DNA of 61,405 bases from an uncultured Caulobacterales bacterium (lineage in GTDB: Bacteria > Pseudomonadota > Alphaproteobacteria > Caulobacterales > Caulobacteraceae), in the NCBI GenBank assembly GCA_903858185.1, contig CAIOHT010000068.1, positions 1 to 61,405 of the forward strand, written 5' to 3'. Position numbers and translations under genes: made by a program. The stretch's first letter is position 1. Every line of letters begins with the position of its first letter. Shown in pieces: positions 9,676 through 18,546 of this stretch. The notes under the pieces are model-generated. The model made no database searches, had not been told where the DNA came from, and was given only the letters and a program-made list of their open reading frames with translations.

Positions 9676-11937
9676 ATGAAGAAATCAAACCTGTTTGCAC
9701 TGGCGGCGCTTGCGCCCCTGGTGATGGCCGGATCCGCGTTCGCGCAGGACGCCGCCGACACGCCCACGACGGTCCAGGAACTGGTGATCAGCGGCGAGAT
9801 CGTCTATCGCGACCGGACGGACGCCACCGCGCCCGTGCTGTCCTACGATCAGGAGTACTTCCAGCGCTTCGAGCCCGTCTCGGCCGGTGATGCGCTGAAG
9901 CGCGTGCCCAGCGTGACCTTCCTGTCGGACGTCCTGGAATCGGACGGCGCCCGTCTGCGCGGCCTCGACCCCGGCTACACCCAGATCCTGATCAACGGCG
10001 AGCGCGTCCCGGGCGCCCAGGCTGACCGCTCGTTCTTCGTCGACCGCATCCCGGCCGAACTGCTGGAGCGGATCGAGATCATCCGCGCCCCGTCGGCCAA
10101 CCGCAGCGGCGACGCCATGGCCGGCTCGCTGAACATCGTCCTGCGCGACGCCTACAGCCTCGATGGCGGCTATGTCCGCGGCGGCGTCTCCTACTACAAC
10201 GACGACGAGTACGCCGAGAACTACGGCATCTACTGGGGCGGCCAGTTCGGCCCCGGTCGCCTGCTCGTCGGCGCCAACGTCCAGGGTCGTCGCGCGCCCA
10301 AGGAAAAGCTGAGCATGCGCTACGACGCGCCGGCCGGCGTTTTGCAGAACGTCGAGGACCAGACCGACGTTCGTGACGGCACCGACTACTCGTTCAACGC
10401 CAGCTACCAGGTCGACGTGGCCGGCGGCGAGCTGACGGTCGATGGCTACTTCGTCCGCACCGACCGTCTCCAGGACGAGGACTCGCTCGAGTACCGCAGC
10501 GGCCTGCGCAACAACGCGAACCTGCTGACGGTCAACGACAACGACCTCGACATCGTCACCGACAGCTGGTCGCTGCGGGGCAAGTTCGTGGTCGAGATGC
10601 TCGGCGGCGAGAGCAAGTTCAAGCTCGGCTACTCGGCGATGACCGACGAGCAGTTCGAGTTCGAGAAGGAGCTGGAGTTCCTCCGCGACGTCAATCCGAA
10701 CCCCGACGCCGACCGCTACACCCAGGACGAGATCGACACCGACCTCGAGGACACCGAGCTGTCCGCCGAGTTCGAACACGAGCGTGATCTGGGCGCCTCG
10801 AAGCTGACCTTCGGTCTGCAGTACAACGGCAAGGAGCGCGACCTTCAGCTCCTCGAAGTGCGCTCGCGCTTCAACATCGCCAACGGCGTCAACAGCGGCC
10901 TGGTCTTCCCGGCTCCCGGCGTGTTCGCGGTCCGGTCCGACGTTGATGTGAACATCGAGGAAACCCGCCTCGATCCGTTCGTCATGCTGTCGGGCAAGCA
11001 GGACGGCTTCCGCTGGGAAGTGGGTCTGCGCTACGAGACGACCAGCACGACGATCACTGACGATACCCTGGGCGTCGCCCCGGGCGATCGCGTGACGGAA
11101 AACGACTACACGGTGCTCCTGCCGTCCATGAGCCTGCGCTTCAACGCCGGCGAAGACGGTCGCATCAGCGTGTCGGCCGCCCGTACGGTCCGCCGCCCGA
11201 ACTTCGACAAGCTCCAGCCGGTTCTGCTGGTTGAAGAATACGGCGACGACGACTTCATCGGTAACCCGGACCTGCAGCCGGAAACCGCCTGGGGCTTCGA
11301 CGTCGGTTACGAGCGTCGGCTCGGCGGCCGCGGCATCGTCGGCCTGAACTTCTTCTACCGCAGCGTCACTGACCTGATCGAGGACGTGAACACCGGTCTG
11401 GAAGGCGACGGCGGTCCCGGCACCTTCATCTATTCGGTCGCCAACGTCGGTGACGGCACGGTCTGGGGTCTCGAGTTCGACCTGTCGACCCCGCTGACCT
11501 TCATCGGTCTGGAAAACACCGGCGTGTTCCTGAACTACAGCTGGCTCGACAGCGAGGTCACCGACTTCGCCGGCGAGCGCCGGTTCAACGACCAGTCCAA
11601 CCATGTCTACAACGTCGGCTTCATCCAGGACCTGCCGTCCTGGGGCGCGGCCTTCGGCGTCACCTACCGCAAGCAGGGCGACGCCTTCGGACGCGTCGCG
11701 CTCGAGGAAATCCGCACCAGCTACGGCGCGGATCTCGAAGCGTTCGTCGAAAAGCGCTTCGGCGAGAGCTTCGTCGTCCGCCTGACCGGCACGAACCTGC
11801 TGGACTCGTCCAAGGACGAGATCTTCGACAAGTTCGGCACCCTGGCCGATCAGGCCAGCCGGACGTACGACGAATACGAACTCGAGACCGAGAAGGCCGG
11901 CCCGGTGGTCCAGCTGACCGCCCGCTGGGCCTTCTGA
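9676..11937 (+). CDS. TonB-dependent outer-membrane receptor, phytase-linked
   Basis: A 753-residue receptor with signal peptide (MKKSNLFALAAL...GSAFA) and a TonB-box-like VQELVISG early in the mature part. The plug domain follows (DALKRVPSVTFLSD, LRGLDPGYTQILINGERVPG, IEIIRAPSAN), then a 22-strand-type barrel ending in aromatic TARWAF. It takes up a substrate across the outer membrane using TonB energy. The substrate is inferred from context only: the divergent beta-propeller phytase suggests phytate, an inositol phosphate or the metal bound to it. GAGGGG precedes the chosen ATG; a longer reading from 9328 would overlap the phytase. A strong terminator follows. Confidence 0.9.
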   Translation: MKKSNLFALAALAPLVMAGSAFAQDAADTPTTVQELVISGEIVYRDRTDATAPVLSYDQEYFQRFEPVSAGDALKRVPSVTFLSDVLESDGARLRGLDPGYTQILINGERVPGAQADRSFFVDRIPAELLERIEIIRAPSANRSGDAMAGSLNIVLRDAYSLDGGYVRGGVSYYNDDEYAENYGIYWGGQFGPGRLLVGANVQGRRAPKEKLSMRYDAPAGVLQNVEDQTDVRDGTDYSFNASYQVDVAGGELTVDGYFVRTDRLQDEDSLEYRSGLRNNANLLTVNDNDLDIVTDSWSLRGKFVVEMLGGESKFKLGYSAMTDEQFEFEKELEFLRDVNPNPDADRYTQDEIDTDLEDTELSAEFEHERDLGASKLTFGLQYNGKERDLQLLEVRSRFNIANGVNSGLVFPAPGVFAVRSDVDVNIEETRLDPFVMLSGKQDGFRWEVGLRYETTSTTITDDTLGVAPGDRVTENDYTVLLPSMSLRFNAGEDGRISVSAARTVRRPNFDKLQPVLLVEEYGDDDFIGNPDLQPETAWGFDVGYERRLGGRGIVGLNFFYRSVTDLIEDVNTGLEGDGGPGTFIYSVANVGDGTVWGLEFDLSTPLTFIGLENTGVFLNYSWLDSEVTDFAGERRFNDQSNHVYNVGFIQDLPSWGAAFGVTYRKQGDAFGRVALEEIRTSYGADLEAFVEKRFGESFVVRLTGTNLLDSSKDEIFDKFGTLADQASRTYDEYELETEKAGPVVQLTARWAF

Positions 11938-11949
11938 TCCAGCTTCTCT

Positions 11950-12000
11950 CCTGAACGAACTGGCCCCGTCGCTCGCGCGACGGGGCCTTTTTCGTTCAGG
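11950..12000. terminator. Intrinsic terminator after the phytase-linked receptor
   Basis: GGCCCCGTCGC (11962-11972) and GCGACGGGGCC (11977-11987) form an 11-bp stem with loop TCGC, followed by TTTTT. The flanks CCTGAACGAA (11950-11959) and TTCGTTCAGG (11991-12000) are also complementary and extend the stem. It may serve the convergent peptidase gene as well. Confidence 0.9.
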
Positions 12001-12001
12001 G

Positions 12002-14098
12002 TCAATCCATCAGGCGCTGCATCAGATAGGTGTATTCCAGCGCCAGCCGCGTGGCCGTCTCGCCGAGATTGGCCGCCGCCGAATGACCGCCGTCGATGTT
12101 CTCGTAATAGAGATAGCCATAGCCCAGAGCCCCCAGACGCGCCCCGGCCTTGCGGGCGTGGGCGGGGTGAACCCGGTCATCCTTGGTCGAGGTCTCGATG
12201 AACACCTGCGGGTAGGGCTTGCCGGCCTTCAGGTTGCTGTAGGGGTCGTAGGCCGCGATCCAGGCCCGCTCCTCGGGGATCGCCGGGTCGCCGTACTCGC
12301 CGACCCAGGACGCGCCGGCGCCCAGCTTTGTGTAGCCCAGCATGTCGAACAGCGGCACCTGGATCACGACGGCGTTGTAGAGCTCCGGCCGCTGCGTCAG
12401 GGCCACGCCCATCAGCAGGCCGCCATTCGATCCGCCCATGATGCCGAGGCGCCGGGGCGAGGTGATCTTGCGCGCGATCAGGTCCTCTGACACCGCGAAG
12501 AAGTCGTCATAGACCCGCTGGCGGTTGGCCTTCAGCCCGGCCTCGTGCCAGGCGGGCCCAAACTCGCCGCCGCCGCGGATGTTGGCCACGACATAGACGC
12601 CGCCGTTCTCGAGCCACAGCTTGCCGACGGTGGCCGAGTAGCCTGGCTTCATCGACTGCTGGAAGCCGCCGTAGGCGTAGAGCAGCGTCGGGGCGGAGCC
12701 GTCGTACTTCAGGTCCTTCGGGCGGACGACGAAATAGGGGACCCTGGTCCCGTCCTTCGAGGTCGCCCAGAGCTGCTCGACCAGATGGGTCGAGGCGTCG
12801 AACTTGGGCGGAGAGGACTTCAGCTTCTCCAGCTTGCCCGTGTCGGCGTCGGCCAGCCACAGGGTGCTGGGCGTGAGGTATCCGGTCACGGTGAAGAACA
12901 CCCGATCGTCGGTCTCGGACGCCGAGCCCACGCCGATGGTCACGTTCGACGGCAGGTCCAGCGGCGTACTGGTCCAGCCTTTCGGACCTGGCGTGAACAC
13001 CAGCGCCTTGCCGGTGACGTTCTCGATCAGCCCGACGATCAGGCGATTGCGACTGATGTTGACGCCCTCGATCGACTGGGCGGCGCTCGGGCGCAGGATC
13101 AGGGTCGCGCGCGCCGTCGCCGGATCAGCCGTCAGGGCCTCAAGATCGATCGCCGCAAGGTCGCCCTGCTTCAGGTCCTGCGCGGCCCAGTCCTCATCGA
13201 GGCTGAACACCAGCTTGCCGTCCAGCAGCCCCCGCAGCGAGCTGCGGGTCGGGAAGGGCATCTTCACCGGTCCTTGGTCGGTGGCGAGGAAATACTCGGT
13301 CTCGAAGAAGCTGGCGCTGCGGGCGATCATCACCGCCTGCACCACGCCGTCGGCGTTGCGCAGGACGACGGGCGAGACCGACACATCGTCGGGCGTGCCG
13401 CGATAGATCTCGGTGGCCGCGCTCAGCGGCGTCCCGCGCCTCCAGATCTTCAGCACGAAGGGATAGCTCGACTTGGTCATCGTGCCGGGGCCCCAGTCGC
13501 GGGCGATCAGCAGGGTGTCCTTGTCCAGCCAGCTGACGTTCTGCTTGCCGTCCGGGGCCACGAAGCCGCCGTCGACAAAGGTCTTCGTCACCGTGTCGAA
13601 CTCGCGCAGCGTCACCGCATCCTTGCCGCCGTCAGACAGCTGAACCAGGCAGTAGCGATCGGCGGGCGCCAGGCAGGTCGCGCCCTTGTAGACCCAGTTC
13701 TTGCCCTCGGCCTTCGCCAGGGCGTCGAAGTCGAGCACCGTCTCCCAGACCGGCTCGGCCGTGCGGTAGCTGTCCAGGGTCGTGCGCCGCCAGAGGCCGC
13801 GCACATGCGCCGCATCCTGCCAGAAGTTGCCGAGGGTCCCGTCGCCGCTGAAGCCGACGCCGGGGATCCGGTCCCTGGCGTTGACAATGTCGAGCGCCGC
13901 CTGGTGCAGACCGGCGTAACGCCGGTCGGACTGCAGCACCGGCAGCGAGCGGGCGTTCTCGGCCCTCGCCCAGGCGAGGGCGCGATCCCCCTCGATCTCG
14001 TCCATCCAGGCGAAGGGATCATCCGCCGGCTGGGCGGTGGCCAGGGAGGCGGTCAGGGCGGCGGCGGTCATGGTCATGGCCATCAAAAGTCTACGCAT
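12002..14098 (-). CDS. Prolyl oligopeptidase family (S9) serine peptidase, second of a tandem pair
   Basis: A 698-residue exported serine peptidase with a signal peptide ending in ATAQ. The N-terminal propeller carries DPFAWMDEIEGDRALAWARAEN, as in S9A enzymes. The C-terminal alpha/beta-hydrolase domain has the nucleophile in GGSNGG (S557), an acid in STKDDRVHP and the histidine in DGGHSA. It likely hydrolyses short peptides in the periplasm. Only two bases separate it from the stop of the upstream paralogue, so the two are translated as a coupled operon. The pair probably arose by duplication: both share the KANRQ.YDD and YLYYEN.DGGH segments. Confidence 0.92.
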   Translation of the reverse strand: MRRLLMAMTMTAAALTASLATAQPADDPFAWMDEIEGDRALAWARAENARSLPVLQSDRRYAGLHQAALDIVNARDRIPGVGFSGDGTLGNFWQDAAHVRGLWRRTTLDSYRTAEPVWETVLDFDALAKAEGKNWVYKGATCLAPADRYCLVQLSDGGKDAVTLREFDTVTKTFVDGGFVAPDGKQNVSWLDKDTLLIARDWGPGTMTKSSYPFVLKIWRRGTPLSAATEIYRGTPDDVSVSPVVLRNADGVVQAVMIARSASFFETEYFLATDQGPVKMPFPTRSSLRGLLDGKLVFSLDEDWAAQDLKQGDLAAIDLEALTADPATARATLILRPSAAQSIEGVNISRNRLIVGLIENVTGKALVFTPGPKGWTSTPLDLPSNVTIGVGSASETDDRVFFTVTGYLTPSTLWLADADTGKLEKLKSSPPKFDASTHLVEQLWATSKDGTRVPYFVVRPKDLKYDGSAPTLLYAYGGFQQSMKPGYSATVGKLWLENGGVYVVANIRGGGEFGPAWHEAGLKANRQRVYDDFFAVSEDLIARKITSPRRLGIMGGSNGGLLMGVALTQRPELYNAVVIQVPLFDMLGYTKLGAGASWVGEYGDPAIPEERAWIAAYDPYSNLKAGKPYPQVFIETSTKDDRVHPAHARKAGARLGALGYGYLYYENIDGGHSAAANLGETATRLALEYTYLMQRLMD

Positions 14099-14100
14099 AC

Positions 14101-16251
14101 TCAGTCCATCAGCTGTCGGGTCAGGTAGGTGTAGTGCATGCCCCAGCGCTTCGCATTGGCGGTGGGGTCGGCGCCGTTGGCGTGACCGCCGTCGGTGTTC
14201 TCGTAATACAGATAGGGCGCGCCCAGCTGCGCCAGCATGGCGGCGAACTTGCGGGCGTGACCCGGATGGACGCGGTCGTCCTTGGTCGAGGTGGTGATGT
14301 AGGCCAGCGGGTAGGTCACCCCGACTTTCAGGTTCTGGAACGGCGAATAGCGCGCGATCCAGGCGGCCTCGGCCGGAACGGTCGGATCCCCGTACTCGCC
14401 GATCCACGACGCCCCCGCGGGCAGCAGGTGATAGCGCATCATGTCCAGCAGCGGGCTCTCGATGATCACCGCGTTCCAAAGGTCTGGCCGCTGGGTCATG
14501 GCCACGCCCATCAGCAGGCCGCCGTTCGAGCGGCCATAGGCGCCCAGCCGGCGCGGCGAGGTGATCTTGCGCCGGATCAGGTCCTCGGCCACGGCGAAGT
14601 AGTCGTCATAGGCCTTCTGGCGGTTGGCCTTGAGCGCCGCCTCGTGCCAGGCGGGCCCGAACTCGCCGCCGCCACGGATATTGGCCACGACATAGGTGCC
14701 GCCACGCTCCAGCCAGAGCTTGCCGAGGACAGGGTCATAGACCGGCAGCTTGCTGATCTGGAAGCCGCCGTAGGCGTGCAGCAGCGTCGGGTCCTGGCCG
14801 TCGTGCTTGTGACCCTTGGGATGGACGATGAAATAGGGAATCTTCGTCCCGTCCTTCGAGGTCGCTTCCTTCTGTTCAACCACATGCGTCGAGGCGTCGA
14901 AGCGGGCCGGCAGGGTCTTGATCGCCATTGACTTGCCCCAACGGGCCGGCGCCAGCATCAGCCGCGTCGGCGTGAGGAAGTTCTCCTCGGTGTAGAAGAC
15001 GGCGTCTCCGCTGTCGGCCGTGGCCACCAGGCTGACGGCCGCGTTCGGCAGGGCGGTGTAGTAGTCCGGCTGCCAGTCGGCGCCGTCCTCGCGACGGAAG
15101 CTGACCAGGCTGCCGCGGACGTTGTTGTAGCGCACGGCCACGACGCGGTTCTCGGTCACCCGTATCTGTTCCGGGTCGAGCGCCTCGCGGTCCTGCGGCT
15201 TGAACAGCACGTCGGCGACGGGCCTGATCGCGGCGGATGTGCTCGCCGGCAGCCCGAGGTCCTGCACCGCCAGCATCGCCGGCACATCGACCGCCAGCAG
15301 CGAGCCGGACGCGTAGGCCGTGTCCCGGAAGGTCCAGTCTTCCTGGAGCGAAACGATCAGCCGGCCGTGCAGGTAGCCATGCGTCTGCGACCGCGTGGGC
15401 AGCTTGAGCCGCACCGGCTTGCCGCCGCCGTCCGGCAGCACGAACCAGGCGCTGTTGAAGAAATCGAGTGCGCGATTGACCAGCACGATCCGCTTGCCGG
15501 TTCCGTCGCGATAAACCACCGGCTGGGCGGCGACGTCCTTCACCTCGCCGCTGAAGACCTCGCGCGCATAGCTGAGCGCGGCGCCGGCCTTGCGTAGATC
15601 GCTCCGGCTCAGCGTCTTGACGACCCTGCCATAGCCGGAGTCGGTGAGCGTTCCCGAACCCCAGTCCCGCGTCAGGACCAGGGTGTCGGCGTCGAGCCAG
15701 GCGACGGTCTGCTTGCCTTCCGGCAGGCGGAAGCCGCCCTCCACGAAGGTCTTGGTTTTCAGGTCGAATTCGCGGATCTCGATAGCGTCCTTGCCGCCGT
15801 TGCTCAGCCGGACCAGGCAGCGGTCGTGGGTGGTCGGCCGGCAGTCGGCGCCCTTCCAGATCCAGTTGGCCTTCTCCGCCGTCGCGAGGGCGTCGAGGTC
15901 GAGGACCGTTTCCCATTGCGGGTTGTCGCTGTGGAAACTCTCCAGTGTCGTCCGCCGCCAGATACCCCGCACATGCTCGGCGTCCTGCCAGAAGTTGAAC
16001 ACCATCTCGCCGACGAAGCTCGGGGTCGGGATCCGGTCCCTGGCCGACAGGATCGCCAGGGCGTCGGCCTGCAAAGGCGCGAACCGGGCGTCGCCTGTCA
16101 GCGCGGGCAGGACCTTGGCGTTCTCCGCCTCGACCCAGGCCATCGACCGTTCGCTGGATACCTGCTCCAGCCATTCGAACGGCGACTCGACGGAGGCGAT
16201 GGCGGGAGCCGCGCCGAGCAACAGCAGGGCGGCGAGGGCGGGAAGCTTCAT
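14101..16251 (-). CDS. Prolyl oligopeptidase family (S9) serine peptidase, first of a tandem pair
   Basis: A 716-residue paralogue of the following gene, exported by a signal peptide (MKLPALAALLLLGAAPAIA). It has the same two-domain layout: an N-terminal propeller beginning SPFEWLEQV and a C-terminal hydrolase with GRSNGG (S575), STKDDRVHP and DGGHANG. The residue before the nucleophile is Arg instead of the usual Gly found in its neighbour, which may change the oxyanion region or specificity. It lies 69 bases after the channel gene on the same strand, so it may be read from that promoter or its own. Confidence 0.92.
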   Translation of the reverse strand: MKLPALAALLLLGAAPAIASVESPFEWLEQVSSERSMAWVEAENAKVLPALTGDARFAPLQADALAILSARDRIPTPSFVGEMVFNFWQDAEHVRGIWRRTTLESFHSDNPQWETVLDLDALATAEKANWIWKGADCRPTTHDRCLVRLSNGGKDAIEIREFDLKTKTFVEGGFRLPEGKQTVAWLDADTLVLTRDWGSGTLTDSGYGRVVKTLSRSDLRKAGAALSYAREVFSGEVKDVAAQPVVYRDGTGKRIVLVNRALDFFNSAWFVLPDGGGKPVRLKLPTRSQTHGYLHGRLIVSLQEDWTFRDTAYASGSLLAVDVPAMLAVQDLGLPASTSAAIRPVADVLFKPQDREALDPEQIRVTENRVVAVRYNNVRGSLVSFRREDGADWQPDYYTALPNAAVSLVATADSGDAVFYTEENFLTPTRLMLAPARWGKSMAIKTLPARFDASTHVVEQKEATSKDGTKIPYFIVHPKGHKHDGQDPTLLHAYGGFQISKLPVYDPVLGKLWLERGGTYVVANIRGGGEFGPAWHEAALKANRQKAYDDYFAVAEDLIRRKITSPRRLGAYGRSNGGLLMGVAMTQRPDLWNAVIIESPLLDMMRYHLLPAGASWIGEYGDPTVPAEAAWIARYSPFQNLKVGVTYPLAYITTSTKDDRVHPGHARKFAAMLAQLGAPYLYYENTDGGHANGADPTANAKRWGMHYTYLTRQLMD

Positions 16252-16320
16252 GTCGGGAACATCCGGCGTGGAACAGGGCCGGCAACCATAGAGTCGCGGC
16301 GCCACCGGGCAAGGGGGGTG

Positions 16321-17124
16321 CTAGAGCCCGTCGTCCGGAATGCAGAGCGTCTTGCCGCAGGCCTTGCAGTGAACCGCGTCGGGGTCATGCCGCCGCAAAC
16401 CACATTCGGGGCAAGGGAAGATCACCTTGTGCGGCCGCACCAGCAGCTGCATCAGCCGGATGAACAGCGACACACCGACCAGCATCACGAAGATCGACAG
16501 CAGCCGGCCCCAGACGCCGGGCAGGGTGATGTCGCCATAGCCGGTCGTGGTCAGGCTGGTGATGGTGAAATAGAGCGCGTCCACCCACCCGTCGATCCCA
16601 TCGTGGCGGCCCATGAAGGTCGAGTAGACGAAGCCGGTGATGACAAAGACGAAGGTCAGCAGGCCGATGGCCGCCTTGGTCACCTCCTCGACCCGGGTGC
16701 CGTCATAGCGTCGCCCGACCGTGCGCCAGAAGAACTCGCTCTCGACGAGGGTCCACAGCCGCAGCACCCTCAGGAAGCCGAAGTTGGCCAGTTGCTCCGG
16801 GAACAGCAGCGTCACGAGAATAAACAGGTCTACCCAGATCATCGGCCGCTTGAAGCTGCTCTTCAGCGAGGGCTGCGCCAGGAGCCGCGCCGCCAGGTCG
16901 AACGTCAGGATCGCAGCGATCAGATAGTCCAGGATCAGGAACAGGCCGCCGATGTCGCGCATGATCGGCGCCGCCACGAAGAAGGCGATGATCACCAGAT
17001 CCACGCCGATCACGGCGAACCTGAAGCGCACCGCGCCAGGCGACGCGCCGTGGTAGAGCGCGCGCAGCCGGACCCTCAATCCATGCATGAACGTCCGCTC
17101 GGCGCGATGGTCGTCATCCTTCAT
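16321..17124 (-). CDS. Potassium-channel-like protein with C-terminal zinc-ribbon motif
   Basis: A 267-residue inner-membrane protein. Several hydrophobic segments come first (FAVIGVDLVIIAFFVAAPI, LFLILDYLIAAILTF, WVDLFILVTLLF). An S4-like FLRVLRLWTL stretch with few charges follows, then a pore loop with the potassium selectivity sequence TTTGYGD and a last helix. This is the six-helix, one-pore plan of voltage-gated-type bacterial channels. Unusually, the cytoplasmic tail carries CPEC and CKAC pairs (C238, C241, C253, C256), a rubredoxin/zinc-ribbon pattern. It is divergent from dapF. Confidence 0.85.
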   Translation of the reverse strand: MKDDDHRAERTFMHGLRVRLRALYHGASPGAVRFRFAVIGVDLVIIAFFVAAPIMRDIGGLFLILDYLIAAILTFDLAARLLAQPSLKSSFKRPMIWVDLFILVTLLFPEQLANFGFLRVLRLWTLVESEFFWRTVGRRYDGTRVEEVTKAAIGLLTFVFVITGFVYSTFMGRHDGIDGWVDALYFTITSLTTTGYGDITLPGVWGRLLSIFVMLVGVSLFIRLMQLLVRPHKVIFPCPECGLRRHDPDAVHCKACGKTLCIPDDGL

Positions 17125-17138
17125 GGCGCGGTTAACCT

Positions 17139-17168
17139 CTGACCTGAGCCGAATGCGTAGCCTATATA
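17139..17168 (+). promoter_or_regulatory. Predicted dapF promoter (leaderless)
   Basis: CTGACC (17139-17144), 18-base spacer, TATATA (17163-17168). The predicted first transcribed base is at or next to the A of the dapF ATG (17175). The only purine-rich stretch, GGTG, is too close to the ATG to be a normal ribosome site. Confidence 0.45.
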
Positions 17169-17174
17169 GGTGAC

Positions 17175-18005
17175 ATGAGCCGTCCGTTTCTCAAGATGAA
17201 CGGCCTTGGCAACGACTTCGTCGTGGTTGAGGCGTGTGGCGAAGCCTTCCGGCCGACGCCGGCGGAGGCGCGCGCCATTGCCGATCGCACCAACGGCGTC
17301 GGCTGCGACCAGCTGATCGCCATCGAGCCGACCAGCCGGGCGGACGCCTTCATGCGCATCTGGAACGCCGACGGCGGCGAGGTCGACGCCTGCGGCAACG
17401 CCACCCGCTGCGTGGCGTGGCTGTTGATGGAGGCTGCCGGGCGTGACGACGTGGTCATCGAGACCGAGGCCGGTCTTCTGGCCGCGACTCGCGCCGACGG
17501 TGACAGGCGCGTCTCGGTCGACATGGGCCCGCCGGAGCTGCGCTGGGACCACATTCCGCTGGCCGAGGAAATGGACACCAGGGGCATCGAACTGCAGGTC
17601 GGCCCGATCGACGCCCCGCATCTGCACACGCCCGGCGCCGTCAACATGGGGAACCCCCATGTCGTGTTCTTCGTCGATCAGGAGCCGACCGATGCCCTGG
17701 TGAAGGGCTCCGGTAGCCTGATCGAGCATCACCCGATGTTCCCGCAAGGCGTCAATGTCGGCTTCGCGTTCGTCAAGGCCCCCGACCGTATCCGCCTGCG
17801 CGTCTGGGAGCGCGGCGCCGGCATGACCCTCGCCTGCGGCACCGGCGCCTGCGCGGCTCTCGTCGCCTGCGCCCGCCGTGGCCTGACCGGCCGCTCGGCC
17901 ACGATCGAGATGGACGGCGGCGAACTGCACATCGAATGGCGCGAGTCCGACGGCCACGTGATCATGACCGGCCCTGTGGCTCTGGAGTTCACGGGGCGCC
18001 TCTGA
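17175..18005 (+). CDS. dapF: Diaminopimelate epimerase DapF
   Basis: Interconverts LL- and meso-diaminopimelate, giving the peptidoglycan cross-linker and the lysine precursor. The 276 residues are the normal length. Both catalytic cysteines are visible: C73 in EVDACGNATRC and C221 in GMTLACGTGAC. The start MSRPFLKMNGLGNDF is the canonical N-terminus. In many alphaproteobacteria dapF lies next to mtaB-ftsY-yciB; here those genes are about 16-19 kb away. Confidence 0.96.
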   Translation: MSRPFLKMNGLGNDFVVVEACGEAFRPTPAEARAIADRTNGVGCDQLIAIEPTSRADAFMRIWNADGGEVDACGNATRCVAWLLMEAAGRDDVVIETEAGLLAATRADGDRRVSVDMGPPELRWDHIPLAEEMDTRGIELQVGPIDAPHLHTPGAVNMGNPHVVFFVDQEPTDALVKGSGSLIEHHPMFPQGVNVGFAFVKAPDRIRLRVWERGAGMTLACGTGACAALVACARRGLTGRSATIEMDGGELHIEWRESDGHVIMTGPVALEFTGRL

Positions 18006-18012
18006 TCCGGCC

Positions 18013-18546
18013 TCAGAGTCGGTACTCGCGCTCCAGCACGTAGCGCGAGCCGTCGGCCGTCTGGTGGCTGGAATAGAGGCCGAAGCGGTCGACGGCGAAG
18101 GGCGGGGACTGCAGCAGGGCGTTGGCCTGGATCCAGGCGGCGACGTCGGCCGGATCGGGCCGCCGCAGATAGGCCAGTGTCAGGTGCGGGCGATAGGCGC
18201 GGCTGTCGGCGGCGATCCTGGCCCGCCGCGCCGCCGTCTCGCAGCGACCGGCCAGCACCCGCAGACGCTCGCTCTCGGCGACCCCGGCCCAGACCGCGTG
18301 AATGTCGACGCCCTCGCCGAAGGACCCGGCACTCTCCAGCGTCAGCCCGAACGGCGCGCTGGTGATGCGCTCCAGCTCCAGGTCGAGGTCCTCGGCGACC
18401 CGCTCCTGCACGTCGCCATAGAACCGCAGCGTGATGTGAAACGCCTCCAGCGGCCGCCATCGCGCACCGGGCAGCCCGTGCTGGCGGCGCAGCAGGGGCT
18501 CTCCGATCTCCTCGGGAAGGGCGATGGCCGCGAACAGGCGGATCAT
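18013..18546 (-). CDS. thpR: RNA 2',3'-cyclic phosphodiesterase ThpR (LigT family)
   Basis: A 177-residue 2H phosphoesterase. The two HxT/S signatures are seen as FHITLRFYG and PHLTLAYL, with the spacing of the LigT/ThpR family, and the protein starts MIRLFAAIALPEEI as usual. It opens 2',3'-cyclic phosphates at RNA ends (or ligates them in vitro). The start codon overlaps the stop of the upstream tesA by four bases, so the two are translationally coupled. It is convergent with dapF, seven bases apart. Confidence 0.9.
   Translation of the reverse strand: MIRLFAAIALPEEIGEPLLRRQHGLPGARWRPLEAFHITLRFYGDVQERVAEDLDLELERITSAPFGLTLESAGSFGEGVDIHAVWAGVAESERLRVLAGRCETAARRARIAADSRAYRPHLTLAYLRRPDPADVAAWIQANALLQSPPFAVDRFGLYSSHQTADGSRYVLEREYRL

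Noticed and set aside
14099..14479. Longer start for the second prolyl oligopeptidase (825 codons)
   Set aside because: The extension lies antiparallel-frame inside the upstream paralogue; the ATG at 14098 gives a proper signal peptide and two-base spacing.
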